Below, piece by piece: positions 9,602-20,443 of a stretch of DNA of 64,000 bases. The stretch comes from Brevundimonas sp. Root1279 (GTDB lineage: Bacteria; Pseudomonadota; Alphaproteobacteria; Caulobacterales; Caulobacteraceae), in the NCBI RefSeq assembly GCF_001425945.1, contig NZ_LMEB01000004.1, positions 420,537 through 484,536 of the forward strand. Direction: 5' to 3'. Under the pieces are notes generated by a model. That model searched no databases, was not told the DNA's origin, and worked only from the letters and a program-made list of their open reading frames with translations. The position numbers and the translations under genes were made by a program. Position 1 is the first letter of the stretch. Every line of letters begins with the position of its first letter.

Positions 9602-10318
9602 TTAATCCGCCCCGGTCGCCGCCTCGCGCCGTTTGACCAGCTCGCGCACGGCCAGCATCAGGCCCAGCCAGACCACCGCCACGCCGGCCAGGATCAGCGA
9701 GGTGTAGATTCCGTCGCCGGACACCGCCGTCACCACCGCCCCGCCGAAGAAAGCGACCAGGGCGGTCTTCGGCAGGACCCCCAGGGCGCAGCCGGCGAGG
9801 AATTTGAGGAAATCCGCCCGGGTCGCCCCGAAGGCCATGTTGACCACGATGAAGGGCGCCGAGGGAACGTTGCGGATCATGAAGCTGGCGTAGAAGGCGT
9901 TCTTGCCGACGAAACCCTTCAGCCGCCCCATGGTGCGGCCGCCGTAGCGGTCGATCAGCCGCGCCGTCGGACCGCGCCCCATCCAGTAGGTCACCGCCGC
10001 CGAGGCCACGGTCGCCGCCCAGCTGTACCAGAAGCCGAGAGACGGCCCGAAGGCGACCACGCAGGCGGCGATCAGGATGAACTGCGGCGCGCCGATGAAG
10101 GCGGCGACGATGAACAGCACCACCGTCGCCGCGAAGGCCCAGGGGCTGCCGCTGTAGCCCTGCAGCCAGGCCTCGAGCTTCTCCTCGGCTTCCAGCCCCA
10201 TCTGGCTCTTGCCGATGGCCAGCAGGGCGAGAGTCGCCCCGAGCAGCAACGCCGTCGCCAGGAGAGCCCGCCACCGGCGGCCTTCCATGTTGAGGATGAA
10301 GTCGAGGAAACGAGGCAT
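9602..10318 (-). CDS. VTT/DedA-type membrane protein (TVP38/TMEM64 family)
   Basis: The 238-residue protein has about five membrane segments and the VTT-domain hallmark FIGAPQFILIAACVVAFGPSLGFWYSW. It is followed by a re-entrant-loop region containing GRGPTARLIDRYG, the segment NAFYASFMIRNVPSAPFIVVN and FLKFLAGCALGVLPKT. VTT proteins are implicated in lipid scrambling or undecaprenyl-phosphate recycling; the exact substrate here is unknown. It lies 71 bp upstream of the GST gene and 54 bp downstream of the metal-efflux pump on the same strand. Confidence 0.85.
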   Translation of the reverse strand: MPRFLDFILNMEGRRWRALLATALLLGATLALLAIGKSQMGLEAEEKLEAWLQGYSGSPWAFAATVVLFIVAAFIGAPQFILIAACVVAFGPSLGFWYSWAATVASAAVTYWMGRGPTARLIDRYGGRTMGRLKGFVGKNAFYASFMIRNVPSAPFIVVNMAFGATRADFLKFLAGCALGVLPKTALVAFFGGAVVTAVSGDGIYTSLILAGVAVVWLGLMLAVRELVKRREAATGAD

Positions 10319-10372
10319 AGGGCTGGGTTAGCATCCGAAGCGGGACGGGGCGAGACGCCCCGCCTCACTCGC

Positions 10373-13300
10373 TTACGGCGCCGCCTCCCCTTCCCGTCGT
10401 CCGGCCAGCGCCACGAGGACGGGCAGGACGAGCAGGGTCAGCAGGGTCGCCGTGGTCAGGCCGCCGATCACCACCGTCGCCAGCGGTTTCTGCACCTCGG
10501 CCCCGGCGCCGCTGGCGAAGGCCATGGGCACGAAGCCGAGCACCGCCACGAGGGCCGTGGTCAGCACCGCCCGCAGGCGGGCCGTGGCGCCCTCCACCGC
10601 CGCCCGGGCGGGCTCCAGGCCGGCGGCTGACCGTTCCCGGATGGCCTGCATCAGCACCAGGCCGTTCAGCGTCGCCACCCCGGAGACGGCGATGAAGCCG
10701 ACCGCTGCGCTGATCGACAGCGGCATTCCCCTGAGCGCCAGGGTCAGCGCCCCGCCGACGAGCGCCAAGGGCACCCCGGCGAACACCAGGGCGGCGTCCT
10801 TCCACGACCGGAGGGCCAGGGCGAGCAGGCCGGCGATGGTCAGGAAGACGATCGGCACGATCAGGGCCAGCCGGGCAGACGCGCGCTGCAGGTTCTCATA
10901 CTGGCCGCCCCAGTCGATCCAGCCCGACGGTGGGGCCTTCACCTCGGCCGCGACCTTGGCCTGGGCCTCGGCGACGAAGCTCCCCAGGTCACGGCCCCGC
11001 ACATTGGCCTGCACGATCATGCGGCGCTTGCCGTCCGAGCGGCTGATCTGGTTCGGCCCCTCGGCGACATCGAAGCGGGCGACGGCGGACAGCGGGATGG
11101 TCGGCGCCCCGGCCTCGGCGTTCTCGGGCATGACCGGCAGTTGCTCCATGATCGCCGGGTCGTTGCGGAAGGCGTCGCCCAGCCGCACCACCACGTCGAA
11201 GCGACGGTCGCCCTCGTTGATCTGGCCGGCGCTGCGCCCGGCCAGGGCGATGGCCAGGGCGTCGGCGGCGTCGGAGGCGTGCACCCCCTGCGCCGCCGCC
11301 ACGGTGCGGTCGACCGTGGCGGTGATGGTCGGCTGGCCGGAGACCTGTTCGACGCGCACGTCGGCGGCCCCCTCTATGTCGTTGAGGACGGTCGCGACCT
11401 GCCGGGCCGTCCGCTCCATGGCCGCGAAGTCGTCGCCATAGACGATCACCGCCACATCCGAACGGACCCCGGCGATCAGCTCGTTGAAGCGCATCTGGAT
11501 CGGTTGGGTGAATTCGTAGCTGTTGCCAAGCAGGGGCGAGAGCGCCGTCTCCATCTTCTCGACCAGTTCGGCCTTGGGCAGGCCGGGCTCGGGCCAGTCC
11601 CGGCGGTCCTTCAGAATGACGAAGGTGTCCGAGATCGACGGCGGCATCGGGTCGGACGCCACCTCGGCCGTGCCCGTGCGGGTGAAGACGCGCTCGACCT
11701 CCGGCAGGCCCTTCAACGTGGTCTCGACGCGGAACTGCATGGCCTGGCTCTGTTCGAGCGAGGTCGAGGGCACCCGCAGCGCCTGGACCAGCACGTCCCC
11801 CTCATCCAGCTGGGGCACAAATTCCCGGCCGAGGGTCAGGAAGGCGATCAGACCCGCCAGCAGGGCGACGCCGGCGCCCGCCAACACCATGCGGGGCCGG
11901 GCGATGGCCCGCTCCAGCAGCGGCGCATAACGCGCCTTGGCGGCGCGGATCAGCGGGGTGTCCTGATGGCCGACCTTGGGCTCGCGCACCAGCAGGGCAG
12001 CCATGGCGGGGACGAAGGTGAAGCTGAGGACGAAGGCGGCGCCCAGGGCCAGCATGACGGTCGCGGCCATCGGCCCGAACATCTTGCCCTCGACGCCCTC
12101 GAACATGAGCAGGGGCGCGTAGACCAGCAGGATGATCAGTTGGCCGAAGGCGGCCGGGCGGGCCATCTCGCGAGCGGCGGCGGCGGCGACGTCCAGCCGT
12201 TCGGCGACCGTCAACGGACGGCCCGCAGCCTCCCGCTTCAGGCCCAGCCGACGCAGCGTGTTCTCGATCACCACCACGGCCCCGTCGACGATCAGGCCGA
12301 AGTCCAGGGCGCCGAGGCTCAGCAGATTGGCGCTGATGCCGAAGCGGTTCATCGCCGAGGCGGCGAACAAGAAGCTGAGCGGGATGACCAGGGCGGTGAT
12401 GAAGGCCGCGCGGACGTTCCCCAAGGCGAAGAACAGCACGGCGACGACCAGCAGGGCCCCGAGCGCCAGATTGTGCTCGACGGTGCGGATGGTGGCCTCG
12501 ACCAGCTCGGTGCGGTCCAGTTCGGCGCGCAGGCGGACGCCCGGCGGCAGGCTGGCCTGGATCTCCTTAAGCCGCACGCCGACGCGGTGAGCGACCTCGC
12601 GCGAGTTCTCGCCCTGCAGCATCAGGGCCGTGCCGACCACGGTCTCGCGGCCGTCGGCGCTGGCCGAGCCGAGACGCGGGGCGCGGCCGATCTCGACCGT
12701 CGCCACGTCCGATACCCGGATCACCTGGCCGCCGCGGTTCAGGATCGGCGTCTGGGCCAGATCCTCCAAGCTCTTCAGACGCGCGTCAGCCCGCACGATA
12801 TAGGCCTCGCCGGCGCGGTTGACGTAGCCCGCGCCGGCTATGCGGTTGGCGTGTTCGAGCGCCTCGACCAGCTGGACCAGGCCGACGCCATAAGCGGCCA
12901 GCCGACCCGGATCGGGATGGACGGCGTACTCCTTCACATAGCCGCCCAGCACGTCGACGCCGGCGACGCCGGGGACGGTCTTCAGCTGGGGCGCCACGAT
13001 CCAGTCCTGGAGCGTGCGCAGCCAGGTGGCCTTGTCCTGGTCGGTGACCAGCCGCTCGCCCTCGGGCGTGATCACGACCGCGCCGGGCCGCGCCCCGGGG
13101 CCGGTCAGCTCCAGGGTCCAGATGTAGACCTCGCCCAGACCGGTCACGACCGGCCCCATCGAGGGCGAAAGGCCCGCCGGGAGGTCCTCGCGCGCGCCCT
13201 GCAGCCGCTCGTTGACCAGGCTGCGGGCGAAATAGATGCCGGTCTCGTCAGTGAAGACGGCGGTGATCTGGGAGAAGCCGTGGCGCGACAGCGAGCGCGT

Positions 13301-13543
13301 CTCGGTCAGGCCGGGGACGCCCGCCAGGGCGGTCTCCAGCGGGAAGGTCACCTGCCGCTCGACCTCCTCCGGGCCGAGGGCGGGCGCGACCGTGGTGATC
13401 TGCACCTGGCGGTTGGTGATGTCGGGCACGGCGTCGATGGGCAGTCGCAGCAGCTCGCGCGCGCCGAACAGGGCGGCGACGACAGCGAGGCCGATGACCA
13501 GCCAGCGGAAACGCACCGAGGCGTCGATAAGACGGTCCAGCAT
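10373..13543 (-). CDS. Heavy-metal efflux RND pump (CzcA/CnrA-type)
   Basis: The 1056-residue inner-membrane RND transporter has the usual 12-helix, two-periplasmic-lobe layout. The N-terminus carries LPIDAVPDITNRQVQI, characteristic of HME-RND pumps. Helix 4 holds LDFGLIVDGAVVVIEN with the Asp-Asp-Glu relay of divalent-cation pumps (Zn/Co/Cd/Ni), unlike the CusA sequence for Cu/Ag. It should export divalent metal from the periplasm or cytosol using proton motive force. It lies 1 bp after the adaptor gene. No outer-membrane CzcC gene is adjacent, so it may borrow an outer-membrane channel encoded elsewhere. Metal specificity beyond divalent is inference. Confidence 0.93.
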   Translation of the reverse strand: MLDRLIDASVRFRWLVIGLAVVAALFGARELLRLPIDAVPDITNRQVQITTVAPALGPEEVERQVTFPLETALAGVPGLTETRSLSRHGFSQITAVFTDETGIYFARSLVNERLQGAREDLPAGLSPSMGPVVTGLGEVYIWTLELTGPGARPGAVVITPEGERLVTDQDKATWLRTLQDWIVAPQLKTVPGVAGVDVLGGYVKEYAVHPDPGRLAAYGVGLVQLVEALEHANRIAGAGYVNRAGEAYIVRADARLKSLEDLAQTPILNRGGQVIRVSDVATVEIGRAPRLGSASADGRETVVGTALMLQGENSREVAHRVGVRLKEIQASLPPGVRLRAELDRTELVEATIRTVEHNLALGALLVVAVLFFALGNVRAAFITALVIPLSFLFAASAMNRFGISANLLSLGALDFGLIVDGAVVVIENTLRRLGLKREAAGRPLTVAERLDVAAAAAREMARPAAFGQLIILLVYAPLLMFEGVEGKMFGPMAATVMLALGAAFVLSFTFVPAMAALLVREPKVGHQDTPLIRAAKARYAPLLERAIARPRMVLAGAGVALLAGLIAFLTLGREFVPQLDEGDVLVQALRVPSTSLEQSQAMQFRVETTLKGLPEVERVFTRTGTAEVASDPMPPSISDTFVILKDRRDWPEPGLPKAELVEKMETALSPLLGNSYEFTQPIQMRFNELIAGVRSDVAVIVYGDDFAAMERTARQVATVLNDIEGAADVRVEQVSGQPTITATVDRTVAAAQGVHASDAADALAIALAGRSAGQINEGDRRFDVVVRLGDAFRNDPAIMEQLPVMPENAEAGAPTIPLSAVARFDVAEGPNQISRSDGKRRMIVQANVRGRDLGSFVAEAQAKVAAEVKAPPSGWIDWGGQYENLQRASARLALIVPIVFLTIAGLLALALRSWKDAALVFAGVPLALVGGALTLALRGMPLSISAAVGFIAVSGVATLNGLVLMQAIRERSAAGLEPARAAVEGATARLRAVLTTALVAVLGFVPMAFASGAGAEVQKPLATVVIGGLTTATLLTLLVLPVLVALAGRREGEAAP

Positions 13544-13544
13544 G

Positions 13545-14702
13545 TCAGTGCCCGTGCTCCGCCTCGCCCTTGGCCAGTTCGGCCTTGAGCAGGAAGGCGC
13601 CGGCCCCGGCGATGCGCTCGTCGCCGGTCAGGCCGGAGAGGATCTCGACCCGGCCTTCGGCGCTGCGGCCGGTGACCACCGGATGGGCCCGGAAGCCGCC
13701 GTCTTCTACGACGAAGACCGACGGGGCGCCGTCGACCGTCTGCACCGCGTCCAGCGGCACCACGAGGGCGCCGGTCCCCGTCCCGGCCGCGACCCGGGCC
13801 GAGATCACCGTCCCGGCCGGGGGGACGGCGCCCGTTGGCCGGGCGCGGACGATGACAACCCCGCCCGAGTTGGCGGGGGCGATGGCGGTGACCACGCCGG
13901 TCACCGCCTGGGCGCCGGCGAGGGTGCTCTCCAGCCGGTCGCCGACCTTCAGCAGGGCGGCGGCGCTGGGCGGGGCCTCGAAGACCAGTTCGACGCGCGC
14001 GGCGTCGGCGACGGCGGCGACCTGCAGCGCCTCCTCGTGGAGCACCTGCCCGGGGGCGGCGCTGAGCCGGGTGACCACGCCGGCCATGGGGCTGCGCACC
14101 ACCGTCAGGCCGTCGGCCCCGGGAGCGCCATAGGCTCCCACGCGAGCACGCGCGGCGCGGAGCTCGGCCTCGGCCCGGCGCGCCTCGGCGGCGCTGACGT
14201 CGACCCGGGCCTGGGCGACCCAACCCTGTTCGAAAAGCGCGCGGTCGCGACGCTCGGCGGCCCGGGCGGCTTCGGCGGCGGCGGCGGCGGCGTCCACGGT
14301 GGCGCGGGAAGCGGCGCCTTCCGGGCTGCGCAGGGTGACCAGCGGCGAGCCGGCCGCCACCCGGTCGCCCAGGCCGACGTGGACCCGCAGGACGGCGCCG
14401 GGCAGCGGCGCGTCGACGGCCGCCTCCGCGCCGGGGGCGAAGGCGACGCGCCCGGGCAGTTTCAGCTCCGTTCCACCGCCCCTCTGGATGGCGACCACGG
14501 CGACGCCCGCGCGCGCGGCCGCCTCAGGCGACAGGGCGACGAAGCCGTCTGCGCCGCCCTCTTCCGCATGGCCCTCTTCGGCATGTTCGGCCTCGGCCTC
14601 GGCCGGGGGCCGGTTTATCAGTTGGGCGGCGCCGAAGCCCACGCCCAGGGCGACGACGACGGCGGCGCCGGTCATCAGCCAATGTCTTTGGATAGTCATC
14701 AT
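13545..14702 (-). CDS. RND efflux periplasmic adaptor (CzcB/HlyD family)
   Basis: This 385-residue membrane-fusion protein has an N-terminal membrane anchor (about 9-27) and then a short acidic/His segment (EAEHAEEGHAEEG) that may touch metal. The barrel-sandwich hybrid/lipoyl halves and a long Ala-rich helical hairpin (residues about 120-170) follow, then beta-barrel segments such as VRSPMAGVVTRL. It bridges the RND pump to an outer-membrane channel. The C-terminus ends EAEHGH, another His/Glu-rich patch. Two consecutive ATGs (14702 and 14699) are both possible starts. Confidence 0.92.
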   Translation of the reverse strand: MMTIQRHWLMTGAAVVVALGVGFGAAQLINRPPAEAEAEHAEEGHAEEGGADGFVALSPEAAARAGVAVVAIQRGGGTELKLPGRVAFAPGAEAAVDAPLPGAVLRVHVGLGDRVAAGSPLVTLRSPEGAASRATVDAAAAAAEAARAAERRDRALFEQGWVAQARVDVSAAEARRAEAELRAARARVGAYGAPGADGLTVVRSPMAGVVTRLSAAPGQVLHEEALQVAAVADAARVELVFEAPPSAAALLKVGDRLESTLAGAQAVTGVVTAIAPANSGGVVIVRARPTGAVPPAGTVISARVAAGTGTGALVVPLDAVQTVDGAPSVFVVEDGGFRAHPVVTGRSAEGRVEILSGLTGDERIAGAGAFLLKAELAKGEAEHGH

Positions 14703-14798
14703 CGATCCTCGCCCGACGGCGTCGGGGCCAGCGTTCAGGACGCGCGACGTCGGACGTCGCGCGCAGCTCGGGGCGCCGGGCTCAGGCCCGGCCGGGGA

Positions 14799-15146
14799 TC
14801 AGAGGCGTGGAGGTCGGTCAGGCCCGCCGGGGCGGTCCAGGGGCGCGCCGGTGACATGCCGCCAGTGCGCCGCCTTGGCGAAGACGGGCGCGGCCGGTCC
14901 GCCGGGCAACTCGGCCGCCGTGGCGACGTGCGGTGCGTGGCAGCAGCCGTTGGCGCAGGCCGGACCGCAGTCGGGACAGGCCTCGCCGGCGTCATCAGCC
15001 GCCCCTGCGACCGCCTCGGCCGTCGTCGGCGACAGCTCCTCGGCGCAGGCGTGGCTCTCGAAGGCGGGCATGGCGAAGGCCATCGTCAGCAGCACCGCGC
15101 CGACGAAGCCCATCCGCCGGATCATGTCCCGCATGGCCTTCAGCAT
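14799..15146 (-). CDS. Small secreted Cys/His-rich protein upstream of metal efflux genes
   Basis: The 115-residue product starting MLKAMRDMIRRMGF has a hydrophobic signal-like segment (about 12-32). A short Cys/His-rich stretch follows, with CPDCGPAC then NGCCHAPH (about residues 58-72), after which comes a Pro-rich tail. The pattern suggests periplasmic metal binding, comparable in position to CzcI-like small proteins before czc genes, though I recognise no defined family. It lies 96 bp upstream of the adaptor gene on the same strand. The start is chosen at the signal peptide; an in-frame ATG 12 bp downstream is also possible. The upstream extension of the frame has no protein-like features. 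Confidence 0.65.
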   Translation of the reverse strand: MLKAMRDMIRRMGFVGAVLLTMAFAMPAFESHACAEELSPTTAEAVAGAADDAGEACPDCGPACANGCCHAPHVATAAELPGGPAAPVFAKAAHWRHVTGAPLDRPGGPDRPPRL

Positions 15147-15303
15147 CCGCCGTTCCTTAGCACCGGATCGGCGCGGCGTCGCCGGGGACGAGCGTGCGGC
15201 GCGGTGATGCAGGCGGCGTGCCGGGCGGCCCCGATTACAGCCTGCGCGTCCCTTCGCGACGCATGGTTGGCAAAGCAGTGTTGTGAAACGGACGTTCAAT
15301 TGA

Positions 15304-16736
<1,433 letters not shown>

Positions 16737-16744
16737 AGAAGCGA

Positions 16745-17773
16745 TCAGGCCGCCCGGCTGACCGCGAAGTCCGCCAGCAGCTCCAGCGCCGTGCGCCAGT
16801 CGCTTTGCGGCAGGGGCTCGAGCGCGGCCTTGGCCAGGTCGGCGTAGCGGTAGGCAGTCTCGATGGTGGCGCCCAGCGCGCCGGAGCCGAGCACCAGCTC
16901 GCGGGCGCGGCGGAAGTCGTCCTCGGTGCGCTGGCCCTTGTTGATGGTGCGGTCCCAGAAGGCGTCCTCGCGACCGGCCGTGCGCTCGGCGGCGAACAGC
17001 AGCGGCAGGGTCACCTTGCCTTCGCGGAAGTCGTCGCCGGTGTTTTTGCCCAGGGCCGCCGACTGGCCGCCGTAGTCGAGGGCGTCGTCGGCCAGCTGGA
17101 AGGCCAGGCCGAGGTTCTGGCCGTAGTCGCGCAGGGCCTGGACGGCGATCTCGTCAGCGCCGGCGCCCACCGCGCCCGACTCGGCGGCGGCGGCGAACAG
17201 CTCTGCGGTCTTGGCCGAGATGATCTGCAGATAGGTGGCTTCGTCGAGCGCCAGGTCGTGGGCCCGGGTCAGCTGCAGCACCTCGCCCTCGGAGATGACG
17301 CTGGAGGCCTTGGCGAGAATGCCCAGGGCGCGCATCTGGCCGGTCTCGACCATCAGTTCGAACGCGCGGGCGAACAGGAAGTCGCCGACCAGCACGCTGG
17401 ACGGCGCGCCCCAGATCAGGTGGGCCGCGACCTTGCCGCGGCGCAGGTCCGAGGCGTCGACAATGTCGTCGTGCAGCAGGGTGGCCGTATGGATGAACTC
17501 GACCGAGGCGGCCAGGCGGACGGCGGCGTCCATACCGTTCGGGGCGCCGACGGCGCGGGCGGCGGCGATGGTGAGCAGCGGACGCAGGCGCTTGCCGCCG
17601 GCGGAGACGATGTGTTCGGCCAGCAGCGGGATCACCGGCACGTCGGACTGCATGCGCTCGACGATCAGGGCGTCGACCACCGCCATGTCGTCCTTCGCCA
17701 GCCGAACCAGGGATTCGACGTCGCCCTTGGGGCGGGCCTCGGCGACGGTGACAGCGTCCAACGGAAGACTCAT
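16745..17773 (-). CDS. ispB: Polyprenyl (octaprenyl/decaprenyl) diphosphate synthase
   Basis: The 342-residue trans-isoprenyl diphosphate synthase should build the ubiquinone side chain from IPP. The first aspartate-rich motif DDIVD is at about 102-106, the second DDALD is at 229-233, and GGKRLRP is at about 59-65. The start MSLPLDAVTV was chosen; the frame is open for 39 more codons upstream, without similarity to the family and extending toward the divergent methyltransferase promoter. The product chain length cannot be inferred from sequence alone. The small membrane ORF directly downstream is probably co-transcribed. Confidence 0.93.
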   Translation of the reverse strand: MSLPLDAVTVAEARPKGDVESLVRLAKDDMAVVDALIVERMQSDVPVIPLLAEHIVSAGGKRLRPLLTIAAARAVGAPNGMDAAVRLAASVEFIHTATLLHDDIVDASDLRRGKVAAHLIWGAPSSVLVGDFLFARAFELMVETGQMRALGILAKASSVISEGEVLQLTRAHDLALDEATYLQIISAKTAELFAAAAESGAVGAGADEIAVQALRDYGQNLGLAFQLADDALDYGGQSAALGKNTGDDFREGKVTLPLLFAAERTAGREDAFWDRTINKGQRTEDDFRRARELVLGSGALGATIETAYRYADLAKAALEPLPQSDWRTALELLADFAVSRAA

Positions 17774-17877
17774 GAGCAAGCGCGACCGGGAGGAAACGCG
17801 CTGGAAAATCAGACCGACGCCTTGCCCGACGACGGTGCGGCGCACAATGGTGGGAGGGCCAGAAAGGGTCAAGCCGC

Positions 17878-18636
17878 GTGACCGTCGCATCCGCCGAAAC
17901 CACCGAGATCGTCGAGAACGCCCTGCTGGGCGGCCGGGTCCGGCTGCGCCAGCCGGCCAAGGGCTATCGCGCCGGCCTGGACGCGGCCCTGTTGGCGGCC
18001 GCGACAGCGGAGGCGAAGGCCGGCGAACGGCTGATCGAGGCGGGCTGCGGCGCCGGCGCGGTGCTGATGCAGACGCACGCCCGCACGCCCGGCCTGATTC
18101 TGGCTGGGGTCGAGCGCGACGCGGCGATGGCGACCCTGGCCCGCGAGAATGCGACCCTGAACGGCGCGGCGGCCGAGATCATCACGGGCGACGTCGCCGG
18201 GGGCTTTCGGGCCCTGGGCCTGGAGACCTTCGACTGGGCGGTGTCGAACCCGCCCTTCTTCGACGACCCGGGCGCGCTGCGGGCGCCCTCACCTGGCAAG
18301 CACGGCGCCTGGATGGCCGACGACGGCCTGGCCGCCTGGACGCGCTTCCTGCTCAAGGCGGTGCGCGAGGGCGGGCGGATCGTGGTCATCCACCGCGCCG
18401 ACCGCCTGGCCGACCTGCTGTCCCTGCTCGGCGAGACGGCCGGCTCCTTCGCCATCCGCCCGATCCACCCCCACGCCGACGAGCCGGCCAAGCGGGTGCT
18501 GGTGCGGGCGATCAAGACCGGCAAGGCGCCGCTGCGACTGCTGCCGCCGCTGGTGCTGCATGAACGCGGCGGCGCGAAGCACACGGCGGAGGCGGAGGCG
18601 ATCCTGCGGGGCGAGGCCGGGCTGGGGTGGAGCTGA
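17878..18636 (+). CDS. TrmN6/RsmC-like SAM-dependent methyltransferase
   Basis: The 252-residue Rossmann methyltransferase has a SAM-binding motif LIEAGCGAGAVLM (about 52-64), an acidic GVERD ribose-contact segment, and the N6-adenine methyltransferase catalytic motif NPPF (124-127). Lacking a target-recognition domain and resembling YfiC/TrmN6, it probably methylates a tRNA adenine (A37 of tRNA-Val in the E. coli relative). The start is GTG at 17878. It diverges from the polyprenyl synthase, with 104 bp between. It is followed immediately by the heptamer repeat element at 18638. Confidence 0.85.
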   Translation: MTVASAETTEIVENALLGGRVRLRQPAKGYRAGLDAALLAAATAEAKAGERLIEAGCGAGAVLMQTHARTPGLILAGVERDAAMATLARENATLNGAAAEIITGDVAGGFRALGLETFDWAVSNPPFFDDPGALRAPSPGKHGAWMADDGLAAWTRFLLKAVREGGRIVVIHRADRLADLLSLLGETAGSFAIRPIHPHADEPAKRVLVRAIKTGKAPLRLLPPLVLHERGGAKHTAEAEAILRGEAGLGWS

Positions 18637-18781
<145 letters not shown>

Positions 18782-18832
18782 TTGCCTGCGCCGGTCTTTC
18801 CGGGCCTCGCACGAGCCGCTATGCCACCCGCC

Positions 18833-19444
18833 ATGTCCCTGCGCCCCCTTTTCGTCACCCAGGTCTATGAAGCGTCGCTGGCGGTCACGCCCGGCTTCGA
18901 GACGTTCAACGCCGAGCTCGCCGACGCCTGCCGGATGCTGGCGGCGGAGGATCTGGCGGGGCGGGCCTGGTGCCGTGAGCACGCCTATCGCGGCTACACC
19001 TCCTACGGCTCGCTGACCGACCTGCCGCAGCGCCTGCCCGAGTTCGCCGAGCTGAAGCGGCACCTCGACCGCCACGCGCAAGCCTATGCAAAGGCGCTGA
19101 ATTTCGACCTGGCGCGCAAGCCGCGGCTGGACAACATCTGGGTCAACATTCTCAAGCCGGGCGGCGGCCACACCGGCCACATCCACCCGCACGCCTTCCT
19201 TTCGGGCACGGTCTATGTCGAGACGCCCGACGGCGCCTCGGCCTTGAAGCTGGAGGATCCGCGCCTGCCGATGATGATGGCCCGGCCGGGCGTCCATCCC
19301 GACGCCCCCGAGGCCGAGAAGCCCTTCGTCTACCTTGCCCCGCAGCCGGGCACGGTGCTGATGTGGGAGAGCTGGCTGCGGCATGAGGTGCCGCCGAACG
19401 CGGCCAAGTCCGAGCGCATTTCGATCAGCTTCAACTACGCCTGA
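18833..19444 (+). CDS. Putative 2OG-Fe(II) oxygenase (TIGR02466-like)
   Basis: The 203-residue protein begins MSLRPLFVTQVYEASL. The core NIWVNILKPGGGHTGHIHPHAFLSGTVYVE (shown here as NIWVNILKPGG, then HIHPH, then SGTVYVE) matches the jelly-roll of the TIGR02466 group of 2-oxoglutarate/iron oxygenase-like proteins. A distal His in WLRHEV (about 184) and Arg in SERISISF (about 194) fit an iron ligand and a 2OG-binding residue. The substrate is unknown. An in-frame ATG at 18782 lies inside the repeat element and was rejected. Confidence 0.8.
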   Translation: MSLRPLFVTQVYEASLAVTPGFETFNAELADACRMLAAEDLAGRAWCREHAYRGYTSYGSLTDLPQRLPEFAELKRHLDRHAQAYAKALNFDLARKPRLDNIWVNILKPGGGHTGHIHPHAFLSGTVYVETPDGASALKLEDPRLPMMMARPGVHPDAPEAEKPFVYLAPQPGTVLMWESWLRHEVPPNAAKSERISISFNYA

Positions 19445-19550
19445 GCCTCGCGGGGGCTCGCCGCAGGCGGTTTCGGGGTTTCGCCCGATAAACTCGCGCC
19501 GATCGGCGCCGGAAGGTGCCACGGAGTGCAAATTCCGTGGAGCCCCGACC

Positions 19551-20387
19551 ATGTCCCTGAAGTTGCTGGCGAAAGGCGTCGTAGCGGCGACGATCCTGAC
19601 CGGCGTCTCCGCCTCGCAGGAGCCCGCCGCCCCGCAGACCCAGTCGCTTTCCGCCAGGGAGCAGGCCGAACTGCAGGCGATCATGGCCGCAGCCTACCTG
19701 CCCCGAGGCGGCGCCCCCGACAGCCTGGCCATCCTCCCAGCGCCGCCGGAAGCCGGTTCGGCGGCCCAGGCGCGCGACGACGAGGCCGCCCGCGCCGGTC
19801 AGGCCCTGCGCGGCAGCCCGCGGTGGGCCCAGGCGACCCAGGACGCCAATCTCGACCTGCCCGGCGCAGCGCAGACCTTCGAGTGCGCCCTGGGCGTCGC
19901 GATCAGCGAGGCGGGCACGCCGCATACCTACACGCTGCTGCGCCGGAGCATGGCCGACGTCGGACTGTCGACCTACCCGACCAAGACCAAATACCAACGG
20001 ACCCGGCCGTTCGTGGTCACCTCAACGGAGATCTGCACCCCGGAGCAGGCCGAGTTCCTGCGTCACGACGGCTCCTACCCATCCGGACACAGCGCCATCG
20101 GCTGGGGTTGGGCCCTGATCCTAACGGAGGCTGCGCCGGACCGACAGAACCAGGTCCTCGCCCGGGGTCGGGCGTTCGGGCAGAGCCGGGTGGTCTGCAA
20201 CGTCCACTGGCTAAGCGACACCGAGGAAGGCCGCGTCATGGCCTCGGCCACTGTGGCTCGCCTGCAGGCCGCGCCCGAGTTCCAGACCGACCTGGCCGCC
20301 GCCCGGGCCGAGATCGCCGCCGCTCGCACCGCCGGCTCGACGCCGACCCGCGACTGCGCTGTCGAGGCGGCCCAACTGGCGGGCTAG
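19551..20387 (+). CDS. Class A non-specific acid phosphatase (PAP2 superfamily, PhoN-like)
   Basis: The 278-residue secreted phosphatase has an N-terminal signal-like segment (about 1-22). The PAP2 signature is complete: K-x6-RP at 145-153 (KTKYQRTRP), PSGH at 177-180 within GSYPSGHSAIGW, and SRVVCNVHWLSD at 212-223 with catalytic His219 and Asp223. It should hydrolyse a broad range of phosphomonoesters in the periplasm. The in-frame upstream extension overlaps the oxygenase gene and was rejected in favour of the ATG preceding the signal peptide. Confidence 0.92.
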   Translation: MSLKLLAKGVVAATILTGVSASQEPAAPQTQSLSAREQAELQAIMAAAYLPRGGAPDSLAILPAPPEAGSAAQARDDEAARAGQALRGSPRWAQATQDANLDLPGAAQTFECALGVAISEAGTPHTYTLLRRSMADVGLSTYPTKTKYQRTRPFVVTSTEICTPEQAEFLRHDGSYPSGHSAIGWGWALILTEAAPDRQNQVLARGRAFGQSRVVCNVHWLSDTEEGRVMASATVARLQAAPEFQTDLAAARAEIAAARTAGSTPTRDCAVEAAQLAG

Positions 20388-20443
20388 CGGCGGGCGAACC
20401 GCTCCCCGGCGAGGGTCAGGGCCGCAGCCCTTCCCGCCGCAGG

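Noticed and set aside
11141..13588. 815-codon plus-strand ORF opposite the RND pump
   Set aside because: It is His/Asp/Gln/Arg-rich antisense translation of a well-identified gene with no domain signal.
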